Shown here one piece after another: positions 24,085 through 35,289 of a stretch of 64,000 bases of DNA. Source of the DNA: Lonicera japonica (taxonomy: Eukaryota; Streptophyta; Magnoliopsida; Dipsacales; Caprifoliaceae); contig JAKCWG010000448.1 of NCBI GenBank assembly GCA_021464415.1, positions 124,001-188,000 on the forward strand, in the 5' to 3' direction. Below the pieces are notes generated by a model. That model was not told the DNA's origin. It saw nothing but the letters and a program-made list of their open reading frames with translations, and ran no database searches. Both the position numbers and the translations under genes were made by a program. Position 1 is the stretch's first letter. Each line of letters starts with the position of its first letter.

Positions 24085-25815
24085 GTGTTTAATGAGCATA
24101 TGGTTGAATTAGAGCCTCTTAATTCAACCCAAAATAATCTTGACAGTTGTGATTGCCAAAGTTCTGATGATACAATTATAGCAGTGCCTCTTAATTCACA
24201 TTATAATGGTGACGATAATCTCAATCGCGGTGAATGCAACCCCATAGTGGTGAACAACATCTTGTGGCAAGCAATCTAACTCCTAATTCAATCAAAAATA
24301 ATGTCGACGGTTGAGGTCGCCAAAGTTCTGAGGATACTATTATAGCAATACCTCTTGATTCACATTATGATGGTGACAATAATCTCGATGGCAGTGAATG
24401 CAATCCCCATAGTTGTGAACAACATCTTGTGGCGAGCAATCTAACTCCTAATTCAATCAAAAATAATGTCGACGGCTGTGATCTCCAAAGTGCTGAGGAT
24501 ATTATTATAACAATACCTCTTGATTCATATTATGATGGTGACGATAATATCAATGGCGGTGAATGCAATCCCCATAGTGGTGAATAACATCTTTTGGCGA
24601 GCAATCCAAATCTTATGGAGAATAATAATGAAATTAAAGTTGACGTGACTCTGATTTTTGTAACGGATGACTTAAGTATAATATAGTATATATTGTGTTA
24701 CGATTTAAATAAGTTATTGATTGAGTTAGTTTTCATTAACATTTGTATTTTGTAAGTATTTTTTTCTCGATATAAATTAGTGGATTGGTGCCAAAGTCAA
24801 GCAAAACGCATTCAAACTATTATCATTACATTGAAATCTAACAAAGAAAATAGTACGAGGAGGCGGCCAAGGCTAACATTGGGCTGTGAAAAAAGCGGGG
24901 TATACTGCGAAAGGAATAATCTCAACAAAAGAGACTATTGTACAAGAAAATGCAATTACCCATTCAAACTTCGGGGTGTGAATGTTGGTGGGGATAAATG
25001 GAAGATAAAAGTGGAATGCGGCATTCATAACCACGAGTTTCCGAAACCTTTAGTTGGGCATCCATATGCTGGAAGATTGAGCAAAGAAGAGAAGAAGTTT
25101 GTCGTAGACATGACCCTTGCTGGAGTCAAACCAAAAAAGATTCTTAATGCAATTAAACGGCGTCACCGAGAGAATGCGTCCACCGCGAGAACAATTTACA
25201 ATGCGAAGGCTAATATTAGAACACATGCTTTAGAAAGGAAGAGTGCGATGTAACAATTGTTGAACGTTCCCAAGGAGTTCCATTATGTTTATTGGTATAG
25301 GAGTAATGAAAAAAACAAATGAGGACTTAGACTTCTTTTGGGCACATCCCGAGAGCATCTTGTTAGTTGGCATAAAAATAAATATGACGGTTTGTGGGGT
25401 AATTAGTTCTACCAAGATTTGTTATTCATAATTGATATTGACAAGAGTTCGTGCCTCCCAAGAAATTAGATGGATATACCCGTGATGGGTTACATAATTG
25501 CAACAGTTTTTAATTGCGTTGTGGGGTTCATTTCAAATCAACTATATGTAACATTTTTTCCACATTTAGACCCTCCACTGGATGATGGTATACATCGGGT
25601 ACTATGTTTAGTACAAGTCCAAGATTGTCATTTCATTTGAGTAAAGTTGAAGGATGGTGCACCACTTCCTCCTATTGCTACATGGTGGGAACTTTTTCGT
25701 ACCGACGAAGCAATACCTTAGATGGAAGATTATGTTGATAGGTTCGCTCGCTCTTTGCAAATTAAGCCAATAAATGATTTAACAACAACAGATCTACCAA
25801 TCACACTTGATTGAT
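24085..25815 (+). pseudogene. FAR1-type MULE transposase with OTU tail, degenerate
   Basis: The coding trace begins with acidic Asn/Asp-rich repeats (24085-24614). After a stretch that may be an intron, a frame runs from 24780 to 25253 with no ATG at its start. It holds a FAR1-type (WRKY-GCM1) DNA-binding domain: a DWCQSQA start, TLGCEKSGVY, CNYPFKLRG, W.I.VECGIHNHEFPK, HPYAGRLSKEE. A short out-of-frame piece (FFWAHPESI) at about 25335 is all that remains of the transposase body. From about 25490 to 25815, in other frames, an OTU-like end is visible: a YIATVFNCVV block and LKDGAPLPPIATWWELF. The DDE catalytic region is absent. Known FAR1/MULE proteins combine these domains; this copy is dead. 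Confidence 0.75.
24121..24614 (+). repeat. Three tandem 164-165-bp coding repeats
   Basis: Units start at 24121, 24285 and 24450, each with AATTCAA at its start. Each encodes a variant of an S.DDTII..PL.SHY.GDDN.N.GECNP-like sequence. The first unit is open; later ones contain stops or shifts. This looks like expansion of a low-complexity N-terminal region upstream of the FAR1 domain. Confidence 0.85.
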
Positions 25816-26040
25816 TAGTAAGTCTATTATGAAGTTTTTTGTTTATTTATATGTGAATATGCAAAATTTGTCGCAAAAATAGTATTTGTTTGTCAATACA
25901 TGTAACTTTTTGTTGTTTAAAAAGTGCTAAAGATGTAACTTTTTGTATATGAATGACAACTTCTTCTAACGGATTATATAATTTAGTGGATATATAATTG
26001 GTAAGTATGTATTATTATTGAATATTTAGTTAATATTTTT

Positions 26041-26740
26041 GGTACTCACAACTGAGCATGATATAGCAACGCTCGATTTCTCTAAACCGAATGAAAGCCC
26101 AACAAAATGATAAACTTATATACTTTTGGGACCTTCATGCGATTGTTCAAAACTGAGTATGAATATACCATGCTCAGTTGTGAGTAGCCGAGTGATATCA
26201 ATAAAATTCGATTTTGATCAACCGAATGAAAGTCCAATAAAATAGCAAATTGAAATGTGCACTCTCGGAACCCTTATTCGGTTGCTCACAACAGAGTGTG
26301 AATATACCATGCTCGGTTGTAAGCAGCCGAGTGACATCAATAAAATTCGGTTATGAGGACCCGGATAAAAGTCCAATAAAATGGCAAATTGAAATGCTCT
26401 CGGGACCTTCATTCGGTTGCTCACGACCGAGTGTGAATATATTATGCTCGGTTATGAGCAATTGAATGACATCAAACAAATTTGGTTGTGAGCAACCGAA
26501 TGAAAGTCCAACAAAATGGCAAAGTAAAATGCTCTCGGGACCCTCATTCGGTTGCTCACAACCGAGTGTGAATATAACATGCTCGATAGTGAGCAGCCGG
26601 GTAACATCAATCACATTCGGTTTTGAGCAACCGAATGAGGGTCTCAAGAGCATTTCAAATTGCCATTTTGTTGGACTTTCATTCAGTTGCTCACAACCGA
26701 ATTTGTTTGGTGTAACTCGGCTACTCACGGCCAAATGATG
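26041..26740. repeat. Array of alternating palindromes (about 135-139-bp period)
   Basis: Repeat units are marked by TGCTCGGTTGTGAGCAGCCG-like sequence at about 26171, 26310, 26445 and 26580, with a diverged unit from about 26045. Each unit has two short hairpins of opposite loop sequence: CGGTTG-TGAG-CAACCG and CGGTTG-CTCA-CAACCG. They are joined by AAAGTCCAACAAAATGGCAA and a GCTCTCGGGACC block. The last unit is flipped. The array is non-coding; the small frames across it are by-products of the repeat. Confidence 0.9.
26477..26705. repeat. 95-bp inverted repeat inside the palindrome array
   Basis: 26477-26571 and 26611-26705 are reverse complements with few mismatches, separated by 39 bp. 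Because each arm already contains two small hairpins, the whole could form a branched cruciform or a long RNA hairpin. Confidence 0.9.
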
Positions 26741-27138
26741 GTTCAATTTAGAGATACCATTCCCTAAAAAATGTATATACCCTAGACAAAAAGTCTAGTT
26801 TTTCTTGAACAAATAGTAATCAACTAATCAATCTTGTCTATATAATAATTAACCATTCATTTAAGAATAAGACACCCTTAAAAAATTCATTTATCCCTAA
26901 ACGAAAAGTCCAGTTTTCTTGTGTGTATAACAATCAACTAATTAATCTTGTATATCAATACTCAACCAATCATTCAAGACATCATTCAACCAGTCAATCA
27001 ACAAAACTAAATAATATTTAAGCATACATAACTAAGTTTAACAAGACACACATAAGTTCAAAAATAATTACGTAAGTATAGCAAATATTGATAAGTTTAA
27101 CAAGTTCACAAAAATCACAAGATTAACTACTATTCAAA

Positions 27139-28575
27139 CTAAACTACTTCTTGGCCTTTTTTTTGTAGGGCCTTTCTCTTTTGCCGGGGCTTTCTTTTTG
27201 GCCTGAACTTTATTTTTGCCAGCACTGTTGTGGTGCTAGAAGGAGTTGCTATAAGGTCATTTCTTGCATTAGAAACCATGTCTCGTACATTACAAACAAC
27301 CATAACCATATCTTTACTGAGACACAACAGAGCGCTTCATCTAGCATTGGTATTGCCTTATTAGCCATAACTTGCTGCATACATCAATTACTTTTATGAG
27401 TAACTATATTATAAAGCAATATCAAACGTCAATAAAAGGAAAAGGAATATGATTGGTGATACTTACCAACTTAACAATTGGGACATCTTCTGCCCCACGT
27501 GCCCTTCGCAGCGTTGTTCTTAAGTGAGGAACTTGTATGTAAGGATGTGTGCTCTTCAAATACCAATCCATATAATTTGCCTAACACTCCCACGAAAATT
27601 TGGCCGGTACAGAGCAACGTGATTCGTTGAGTAAGTGATTACTCCAATTATTTTACTGCCACCGGTTCACGTTGTATACCACCTTATAAGCATTTAATGT
27701 CTTTTCTCGATTTATCTTCGTGGCCTAAATCATTGGCACTGTGTGGATTTTTCGCACTGGTCCAAATTGTCTAAGGATGCGTTCGGGGTAGTAAGTCTCG
27801 ACGATGTTAAAGCAAAACAATTACCCACAGTAGTATGAAACCTCAGGGAACGGGTGTGCAACTCTATCGTCCTTGTATGGATCATAACATACCTGTTACA
27901 AAATAAGCCAAAATTAATATTTAATCTTAAAAGATAGTAATAAAAAAAAGTTATAAAGTAGCTAGTTGAGAAGGCATTACACTTATCTCACTGAAGTCGT
28001 CGAGTTTTTCCTTTGACCCTCGACGTTTTAATTGTCGTCATCGTATCGCCACCACATGGATGGGGTTTCCACCTACACATACATGGTTCATCTCATTGTA
28101 TTCCATATTATGAATAGATTGGTGACAACCGAGAAAGTGCTCACAAATCCAACCCTGATTGATTATTTAAATTTATTAAAAACAATATAAAACAATAATA
28201 AGAAAATTAATATTCAAAGTCAAGGCAAGTAATGTACCATAACTAGAGTCAAACATCTAGTCACCCACTTTACTCGTGCTCTTAATGCATGTCCCAATTG
28301 ACGATACGTATGTGCGAGTACTGCCATTCCCAACCCTATTGTCCAACCTTAGACAAATCTTTCAAATAACCTATATAGTATAACGAAATCTTGGATTTTA
28401 TCTTGTCAGGGAAAACAACACACCCAAGAAAGTAAATGATATACACCCTCACACAATAATCCAACTCCTTATCAGTTGAATCAATCTTAGCTCGACCCTT
28501 GCACTTCTCCTTCAACCACTGTAGCTTAACCTCATACGCATCCTCTGTTTCCTTTTTCACATCGGCTAGACTATA
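27139..28575 (-). pseudogene. Plant mobile domain (PMD) protein, C-terminal half, degenerate
   Basis: On the minus strand, 28560-28336 gives RVYIIYFLGCVVFPDK and YLKDLSKVGQ, matching the conserved PMD block. A neighbouring frame continues with MAVLAHTYRQLGHALRA and CLTLVM. Splicing at GTACAT (about 28238) to an ATCAATCAG acceptor (about 28163) joins this to GWICEHFLGC. A second intron, about 27978-27900 (GTAATG...TGTAACAG), leads to YDPYKDDRVAHPFPEV, YPERILRQFGPV and a STHPYI block. A third intron, 27466-27375 (GTAAGT...TGCAG), precedes the Lys/Arg-rich tail ending at 27139. In-frame stops (for example after SYYCG and VNRWQ) and shifts mark it as a pseudogene. The PMD occurs in host proteins such as MAIN/MAIL and in MULE transposons; location inside the element favours transposon-borne. 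Confidence 0.8.
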
Positions 28576-28579
28576 ATAT

Positions 28580-30430
28580 AATTAGTGCTATATGTACTCA
28601 GTCATTAACAAAATATTTTGAGAAAAAAAAGGTTGCTCACTTAGATTCAATATGATAATAATTGAAATATGAAAAAAACAAAAGATAAATCCAAAGTTTG
28701 ACAAGATTTTCTAAAGTCAACATGATGATTTATGCATGGTGTTATTTTGAGCTACCATGTATCTAGTGTAGCTATTACTAGGATATAAGACGGGGAAAAG
28801 ATTCGGTTGTGGATTCAACTTCTCTTCCCTTATTTCCATAGATGGAAAAACAAACTTCTCTTCCCCTATGTCAGCTTTTCTCGACAATAACACTCCTCTA
28901 CTTGATAAACCAATAAACAGCGCCAATTATACAAACGTCAATAGATCAAAACATGAGGAGGTTGTTTCCTTCCCGCAATGTATCATTCCCTCACATTGGA
29001 CTATTAGTATTCTTCAAACCAGGTACTTATGTTCCCAAATCATGCATTTTTCTTTTTCAACGTTATGCTTTTGTTATGTACAATTGTACTATTTCTTTAT
29101 ACTGGCGTATTGTCAAAACTTGTACTAAAAGTGATAAAATGAATTTATACCAGGTCAAAATTAGTGGTCTTTAGTTTTGATATGTTATGTCTTCGTCATT
29201 TTATTTGTTCATAATCTATTGAATATTTATGGATTCATCATTAATGTGTAAATTAATTACAAGTGGCTAGTAATTTCTCAAGCAACCATGCATATATAAG
29301 ACAAGTACCATATCTAGCTCTGGTCGTAGTTATATTAATTTAAGTTTTGGGGCAAATTGGTTCTTCTGCATTCTTAATAGTGTTTGTCATTATGGGAACT
29401 ACTAGGAAAGCTTGTGGTTCACTTAGTTAACCTTACTATGTAATGATCAATGTTATCTTTTATGCAATACCTTTTCACTTCAATAAATACACGAATTGAC
29501 TATATATGGATTGACTTAGTTGCTACTCTTATTGATGGTTAAAGCCGATATATAATTTCAGTTGGATTACTAATTCTTTGAATCCCGTACCTACTAGTAT
29601 CATTCGACCCACAACTGCAATCGCTTCGATGCACCCCTTATGTGAAAAATTGTAATACGCCCCAATGGAAACCTTTCAGCATGCTTACTCAAAGCCATCA
29701 GCAGTCAGCCATCTCTCCAAAAGACAATTTTATTTGATTCCTCTGAATAAAAATCCAGAATTTACTGATGGTTGGAGTTTTGCAATCGAATCAAGGATTC
29801 CTCGGAAAGTAGATTCCTTACATCCATTCCCATATTCAATGGAGGGAAAGCTAAGAGAGTAAGAGGATTCTTTGGAATCCTTTCTTATTTTTTGTATCTA
29901 ACCAAATATTTTTCTTTAGAATTATAATAAAGTAACAGATAATGATAAATTATAGTATGGTAACTAATTTTAATTAAATTAACTTTTTTTTATTTAATAA
30001 TACATTAGTATGTTATCCTTAATACAAAGAAAGAAGAGTTATGGTCGCGACCAAACATTGCCCAGGAATCTCAAATGTTCTCTTTCTCGCAGACATACAT
30101 ATTATATTCATCCACTGTACCTATATTTTTCCTCCATGCCATGGTTTCCAACTTAGAGTTTCAAGTTAGGATTTATCCAATTTGAAGATGTATTACATCT
30201 AATTTGAAGATGGAGGGAGATTGTGGAACTTACTTGATGAAAATGGAGGGCAATTAAGGAGACGGCGACGAGGGAGAACGAGGAGACGGCAACGACGGAG
30301 AAGGAGGGAAGCTTTCAGAGATGGAGGTTTCTCTTCCCTTCAACCGACGATATTTGAGAGATGGAGTTTGCCTTGAACCGACTAACTGAGAGAGAGAAGT
30401 CGAGGATTTGTTTGTTTAAGAGCCTTTCTT
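28580..30430. other. Right internal part of the MULE, no recognised gene
   Basis: A short plus frame at 29665-29862 and minus frame at 28717-28926 match nothing recognisable. The GC-richer 30230-30410 reads like a leader on the minus strand (CT-rich, few stops). It could be the 5' region of the antisense PMD transcript, but the N-terminal half of the PMD was not found. Confidence 0.4.
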
Positions 30431-30559
30431 TTGTTTTAGGTTAGATTGTTAATTACTTAAGCTGGGGGAATTTATTTTTGATTAAGTTGGGAATTTGTTT
30501 TAATTATAAGTTAATAAGTGGGAGTGGTATGTATAAAGTTGGAGTATTATTAAAAGATA

Positions 30560-30614
30560 AATATATAAGTGGGAGTATTACCAATAAATATTGGGGGTGC
30601 CAACATCACCACCC
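30560..30614 (-). repeat. Right terminal inverted repeat of the MULE
   Basis: Inverse of 23265-23320. Followed by TAAATTAA at 30615-30622, the second copy of the target site. Confidence 0.9.
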
Positions 30615-30645
30615 TAAATTAATAACACAATGATGTGTTTAGCAT

Positions 30646-31423
30646 TGTTGGATAATACACCAAATTGTTGTGTTTTTTGCTCGGTTCCAAACCCAAGAGA
30701 AGATGAGTTTTATGGGAAATCAAATTGTTCGCTTAAATGGTGCAAAAGAGGATTTACGGTTCCGGAAAGGTGCCAGAGCACTTTTGCACCCAGAATATTG
30801 CATTCTGGAAAGGTACAAAAGCACTTTTGCAGTTACGCGGGAAAAATGCAAAAGTTGTTTTGCAGCTGGGCGAGAAATATGTTTCCTTATCAAACTTGGT
30901 TTCCTTGTTTATTTTGGTCTCTATTACCTTGTTAATGGTTTCCTTATTTACATAGGATTGTTATTAACTTATTCTAAATTAGATGGACTCTATTATATTG
31001 TTATATATAGATAGAACCTTCAATAGATTTAAGGCATAAGAGAAATATTCTTCTTTCTGTGGGATTTGTGGGAGAGTTCATCTTGTTGTGAAAGAGAGGT
31101 TAAATGGTTGATTTTCTTCTTCTGTGAGAGCTTTGAGTGCAATAATTCTTGTGATAGATTTTATAATCGTTTTCAAAGAATTAGTGAAATCTTCGTTTGT
31201 CAAATATTGTGTGTTCCATTATCTTTCTTCTTGTTTTTCTCATCCATATTATCTCTAGTTATTAATATCCACTATTTGAATTACGATACGTGCCGTGATT
31301 TATTATTAATAATCACAACAGTATTTACATTCAAGTGCATGGACTGGCAACAACATATTTTGTATCATATATTTTTAAAGAGATTTAGCCATTTAATTTA
31401 ATCTAAGGTTGCGTTTGATTGCA
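30646..31423 (+). mobile_element. Probable solo LTR with AGCAT target duplication
   Basis: Starts TGTTGGATAATACACC and ends TTTGATTGCA. AGCAT flanks both sides (30641-30645 and 31424-31428). A TATA-like TTATATATAGATAG lies at about 30997. The upstream half has repeated AGCACTTTTGCA/CAAAAGTTGTTTTGCA motifs (about 30776-30865) of the kind found as LTR enhancers. The 3' end is less certain: an ACAACATATTTTGTATCA stretch near 31349 could be an alternative LTR end followed by a primer-binding site. Confidence 0.5.
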
Positions 31424-31429
31424 AGCATG

Positions 31430-33265
31430 GAGTTTGCGTGGAACGGTACAGTATACCATTGGTATTGATTTTCAGTACTAGTACTGTGCAATAATATTTA
31501 TGTACGGTATAAACACCAATCAATAGTTTAACATTATTGAACTTCTGTGTAATTTGGTAATAGTATAGTATTGTACAAGTTGGTTCGGTAATTGTAGTGC
31601 AAAAACCATTCTTAATGATAATTCTGGAGAGGTAGAAATGCTAATCCAAGACGATAAAGAAATGATATGAGATAAGCAAGAGAGCAAAATTACGTCTTTT
31701 TATATATCACTCTCATTTATGGCTTGACCTTTTCAATTCCAATTTCAATGAACTGCACAAAATACAAACAGTTTTCAATAAACTTTTCTTTGAATTCTTG
31801 CATTATTTTTTGAGTTATGAAAAATAAAAAGGTGAGATTTGAAGGAGAAACCTTTTTTTTGGAAATAAAAATCATATGCTTCACAAAAGGAACATAACAA
31901 ATAAAACCATTTTATATTAAAACAAAATCTCAATTAAACATATGTCAATATTTCATCCGTCTATACGAAGAAGACAGTGATAAGTTGAGAGATCAAAGGA
32001 ATTAAACCAACCAATTAATTAGTGCAGTTAATATTTTTAAAAAGGGTATTTTTAAGTGTACCCACAAAATTATTCTCTTTACCCCACCTAATTTTAAATT
32101 ATTTCACAAGATTTTTTTTATTTTTTTTTGATAGAAATATAGAATTGATTCATTCCATCAAAACAAAGTCATTACAACCACTAACTCAACAAACCAAAAG
32201 AATAATAAAATCTAATACATATATATATAAAACAAAGAATAAACTTAAAGGGTGTTCTTGTTTACGCCCAATAAACATTCTACTCACCCCACCTATTTAC
32301 TCTGATTATCTCCGCCTAACCTTAGTCCTAGAGCTTAGATGCACCCCACCAACAGCCTAAACTTTCCTTTTGGCCTATTAACTAAGAACCTTCTGGCATC
32401 GGTGCAATTGCTTGTTGGTAGAATCATTGCTGGATTTTTGAAAGTTCAATGAAGGCGTCGGTAACCCATTGCTAAGTGAAAGTAGCGAATTTGTTTCCTG
32501 ATTTTTAAACCCCCCTCTCTATATATATATATTTACACACATTAGCAACAAATAATTATACTAAAACACTTAAATTTAGAATGAAAAAATTTTCTAATTC
32601 CCTATCTCATTCTTTTGCCCCTTATTTTGTTCAAAGTTGCTGTTGGATTTATTTTAAAAAAGATATTTTAAGATATATAATTTTAGATAGAGAGAGAGAG
32701 AGAGGAGCATGTTCAAATTCAATGGGGTTGGCCTCGGGACAGAGCAACAATTATAATCTTTAAAAAAAAATTGGCAACATTCAAGAAAATACTAACCTTT
32801 AAACATGTGCAGTGCACATGATTATTAATGTAACGTATAGATTTTTACTACTTTTATATTAGTTAGTTACTAAACAAAATAATTTTTACATTAACATTAG
32901 CTTCTTTTGTGTAATATTAGCTTGATACTGCTATGACTAAATCTTCGTTTGTATTAACTAATTGTAACTTTATTGAAGAAGCTGACAACAAAAACAAAGG
33001 AACGTATATGTATATACACTGGTTAACAACCCGTGCAGGACCACGGACGCTTAACAAACCTTCTTTTTAATAATGTATGAATAATTTAAAATTATTTGTA
33101 AACATATGTACAAAAATACATACATTGTTTTATATAATTTAATAGAAATAATTATACATACAAATGCATATGACTATCAATTAGAGAAAATGTGAAGGAT
33201 GCATATTTCAATCTTGAAAAAACACATTCCTATATGACTATTAGTATCCGATAATTTTAACATGA
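31430..33265. other. AT-rich intergenic DNA with microsatellites
   Basis: No supported gene. There is an (AG)n run at 32688-32704 and AT-rich runs. CACCCCACCT-containing stretches (about 32085 and 32290) resemble, in inverse, sequence near 41120-41190, suggesting small shared MITE-like pieces. Confidence 0.4.
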
Positions 33266-33270
33266 CACAT

Positions 33271-34543
33271 TGTGAGAATCCGGACCCGCGACCCGAGAGA
33301 GAAGAGCCCTCGTTCTCGATTTTTTTATTTGAAAACGTGTTTTGTAGAGTCGCTAGTTTGTTTTACGAGAAAACAAACAAAAGATCGTACGAAGGATAGT
33401 TCAAAAACGAACTATCTTTCATACGTTTGAAACCAGAGATTTATTTTAAAAATTTACTTTGCTAGGGTTCGGGAACTACATTACGAATTAGGAAGGTGTT
33501 AGGCACCCAATTCGCCCTTTCGGTCTCTTAATGGATCATTTATCTAATTCCTATTTTAGATATCTTGCAAGTACTTCGAATGGTTTTCAAAATAGTCCCT
33601 AGCTTCCAGATAAATTTAGTTTAAAATAGTATTTTGAAATCAGACTCGAGCTTTGCGAGCGCCTACGTATTCATTCATAGAATGAAATCAGAGTCTCGTA
33701 GCTAGTTCCTTTCTTTGGAAACTATTTTTGTATTTTTTGTTTGTTTTGAAAACGTGTCAAAACGGATTTTAGATTTCTTGTAAAACTTAGAAAGGATTAA
33801 TTTGAAAGCAATGAACTTCCTTGCAAGTTATCTAATTTTCTGTATTAAAAATGAATTCAAATGCGGTATTAAAATTAGTAGAGTGGTAGAAAGACGTACC
33901 TGATGCGCCTGAAGAAGAAATGAGAACCTTGTCCTGATCACCTTGCTTGCCTTCTTCTCTCTCTAGAACCTTCTCTCTCTAGATTTTCTCTCTCTAAAAA
34001 CTCTCTCTCAGAATTTCTCTAAAAATGACTATGTAATGATTTTGACAGAGCTTCTACGTACTAGAAATACTATTCAATGTTGATGATCCAAAATAGGATC
34101 CCAAGGGTCCTATTTATAGCTAAAAATCCGCCAAAAAACGCTTCAAATGAGGCCAACCGCAGGGGTAGCCGCATGAGGTGCGGCTAGGGCATGCGACAGG
34201 GGTGTGTCAGCCGTACGGCTGGCAGGTAGCCGTACGGTTGGGCGTGCGGCTAGGGGGTGCGGGTAGGAGGTGCTAGCCGTACGATTGGCAGGTAGCCGTA
34301 CGGTTGGGCGTGCGACAGGGGGCTGCGGTTAGGAGGTGCCAGCCGTACGGTTGGGCGTGCGGCTGGCTCACAAAAAATGCGCAGGAACACTCGAAAAAAA
34401 CCAAATTTTCTTAGACTCCCGACGCGTCCGGAAATGGAGTCTTTCCTATCAGTCTTTCTACATGCATGATGACTCATGATTAAATGCAGGATGCTAAAAG
34501 AAAACCAGTATTCGCACGAGAGTCGTGGATTGGGGTGTTCACA
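33271..34543 (-). mobile_element. Solo LTR with perfect CACAT target duplication
   Basis: 1,273 bp with ends TGTGA...TCACA. Flanked by CACAT at 33266-33270 and 34544-34548. Contains GGTTCGGGAACTACATTACG and GGAAGGTGTTAGGCACCC blocks, which also appear in the fragment at 3369 and resemble LTRs of large Ty3/gypsy (Tat/Ogre-type) elements. That family assignment is from memory of the motif only. The TATA box TATAAATAG reads on the minus strand (34110-34118), so the LTR probably belongs to a minus-strand element. Confidence 0.85.
34155..34375. repeat. GC-rich degenerate tandem repeats within the LTR
   Basis: GCCGTACGG, TTGGGCGTGCG and GGCTAGGGGGTGCGG-like units recur about every 30-60 bp. This is a sharp GC and CpG peak in an AT-rich window. 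Confidence 0.85.
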
Positions 34544-34548
34544 CACAT

Positions 34549-35196
34549 AAATAAATATGATATACTCTATAAATAAATATGACAAACTAATTCAATGAGA
34601 AAAAATTTAAAAGTGATTAATGAATCAAAATAAAAAAAAAGGTATTGATCGAATTCTACTAAAGATTTGAGTTAGACTGGATTAGTGGGTAACACATAAA
34701 AGTTTTAGCTTAGCAGAAAACTAATGCTTATATCATACACAACAAATTGAGTATCGGCATAAAAATATGTTTCATTTGCTTGGATTATTAATTCTGGGGG
34801 ACATTACTATTATATAAGTTATATATCCATACTATTAAAACAAACCTACAACTTTAATAGCATTTATCTTTTTGTTTTGCCAAATAATTGGCTTAACTAT
34901 GTTTCTTACGGAAAATAAAATATATATTGTTTCCATCTCAAATTAATTTTGCAACTTTTATTTTATTGTTTTCAAGAATACATTAATTTCAATCTAATTA
35001 ATGGCCGAGACTACAACTGAAAATAAGACTATTAATCTTAAGCCATTTTCTAAAAAATAATATATTAAATAATACTATTTCCTCCATAATCGTAAATAGT
35101 AAATGAAAAATTGTTATAATTATTATTTTATTATACATTAAGAATATAAGAAAAGTAATTAATGAATAATTAATGTTACTACTTCCTCCATAATAC

Positions 35197-35200
<4 letters not shown>
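34549..35200. other. AT-rich intergenic DNA
   Basis: No gene or clear mobile-element end recognised. Confidence 0.45.

Positions 35201-35201
<1 letters not shown>

Positions 35202-35281
<80 letters not shown>
35202..35281. repeat. (TAA)n microsatellite
   Basis: About 26 uninterrupted TAA/AAT units. It lies just beyond the 3' end of the minus-strand LINE and could derive from its tail. Confidence 0.95.
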
Positions 35282-35283
<2 letters not shown>

Positions 35284-35289
35284 TAGTAT

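Larger units (their letters stand above)
23265..30614. mobile_element. 7,350-bp MULE-type transposon
   Basis: The left end GGGTGGTGATGTTGGCACCC (23265) is matched in inverse by GGGTGCCAACATCACCACCC ending at 30614. The match continues through CCCCAATAT, TTGGTAA.ACTCCCACT and more weakly for about 150 bp. Both ends abut TAAATTAA (23257-23264 and 30615-30622), a perfect 8-bp target duplication. Contents in order: CCGAGT-rich patch, 164-bp tandem repeats, FAR1-type/OTU transposase remnant (plus strand), palindrome array, and plant mobile domain pseudogene (minus strand). The catalytic DDE core of the transposase is essentially missing, so the copy cannot move itself. FAR1-like DNA-binding domains, OTU domains and the plant mobile domain are all known from plant MULEs, which supports the class; 8 bp is slightly short of the usual 9. 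Confidence 0.85.

Noticed and set aside
26041..26740. CRISPR-like repeat array or protein-coding repeats
   Set aside because: The repeats are plant transposon-internal, with a 135-bp period and alternating orientation; spacers are also repeated and the small frames follow from the repeats.
29665..29862. 65-codon ORF inside the MULE as a captured gene
   Set aside because: No recognisable domain and no splice or start context; kept only as part of the undetermined region.
30630..31014. Overlapping plus-strand ORFs of about 100 codons
   Set aside because: Three frames are open together over repeated GCACTTTTGCA motifs inside a probable LTR; none has a domain.
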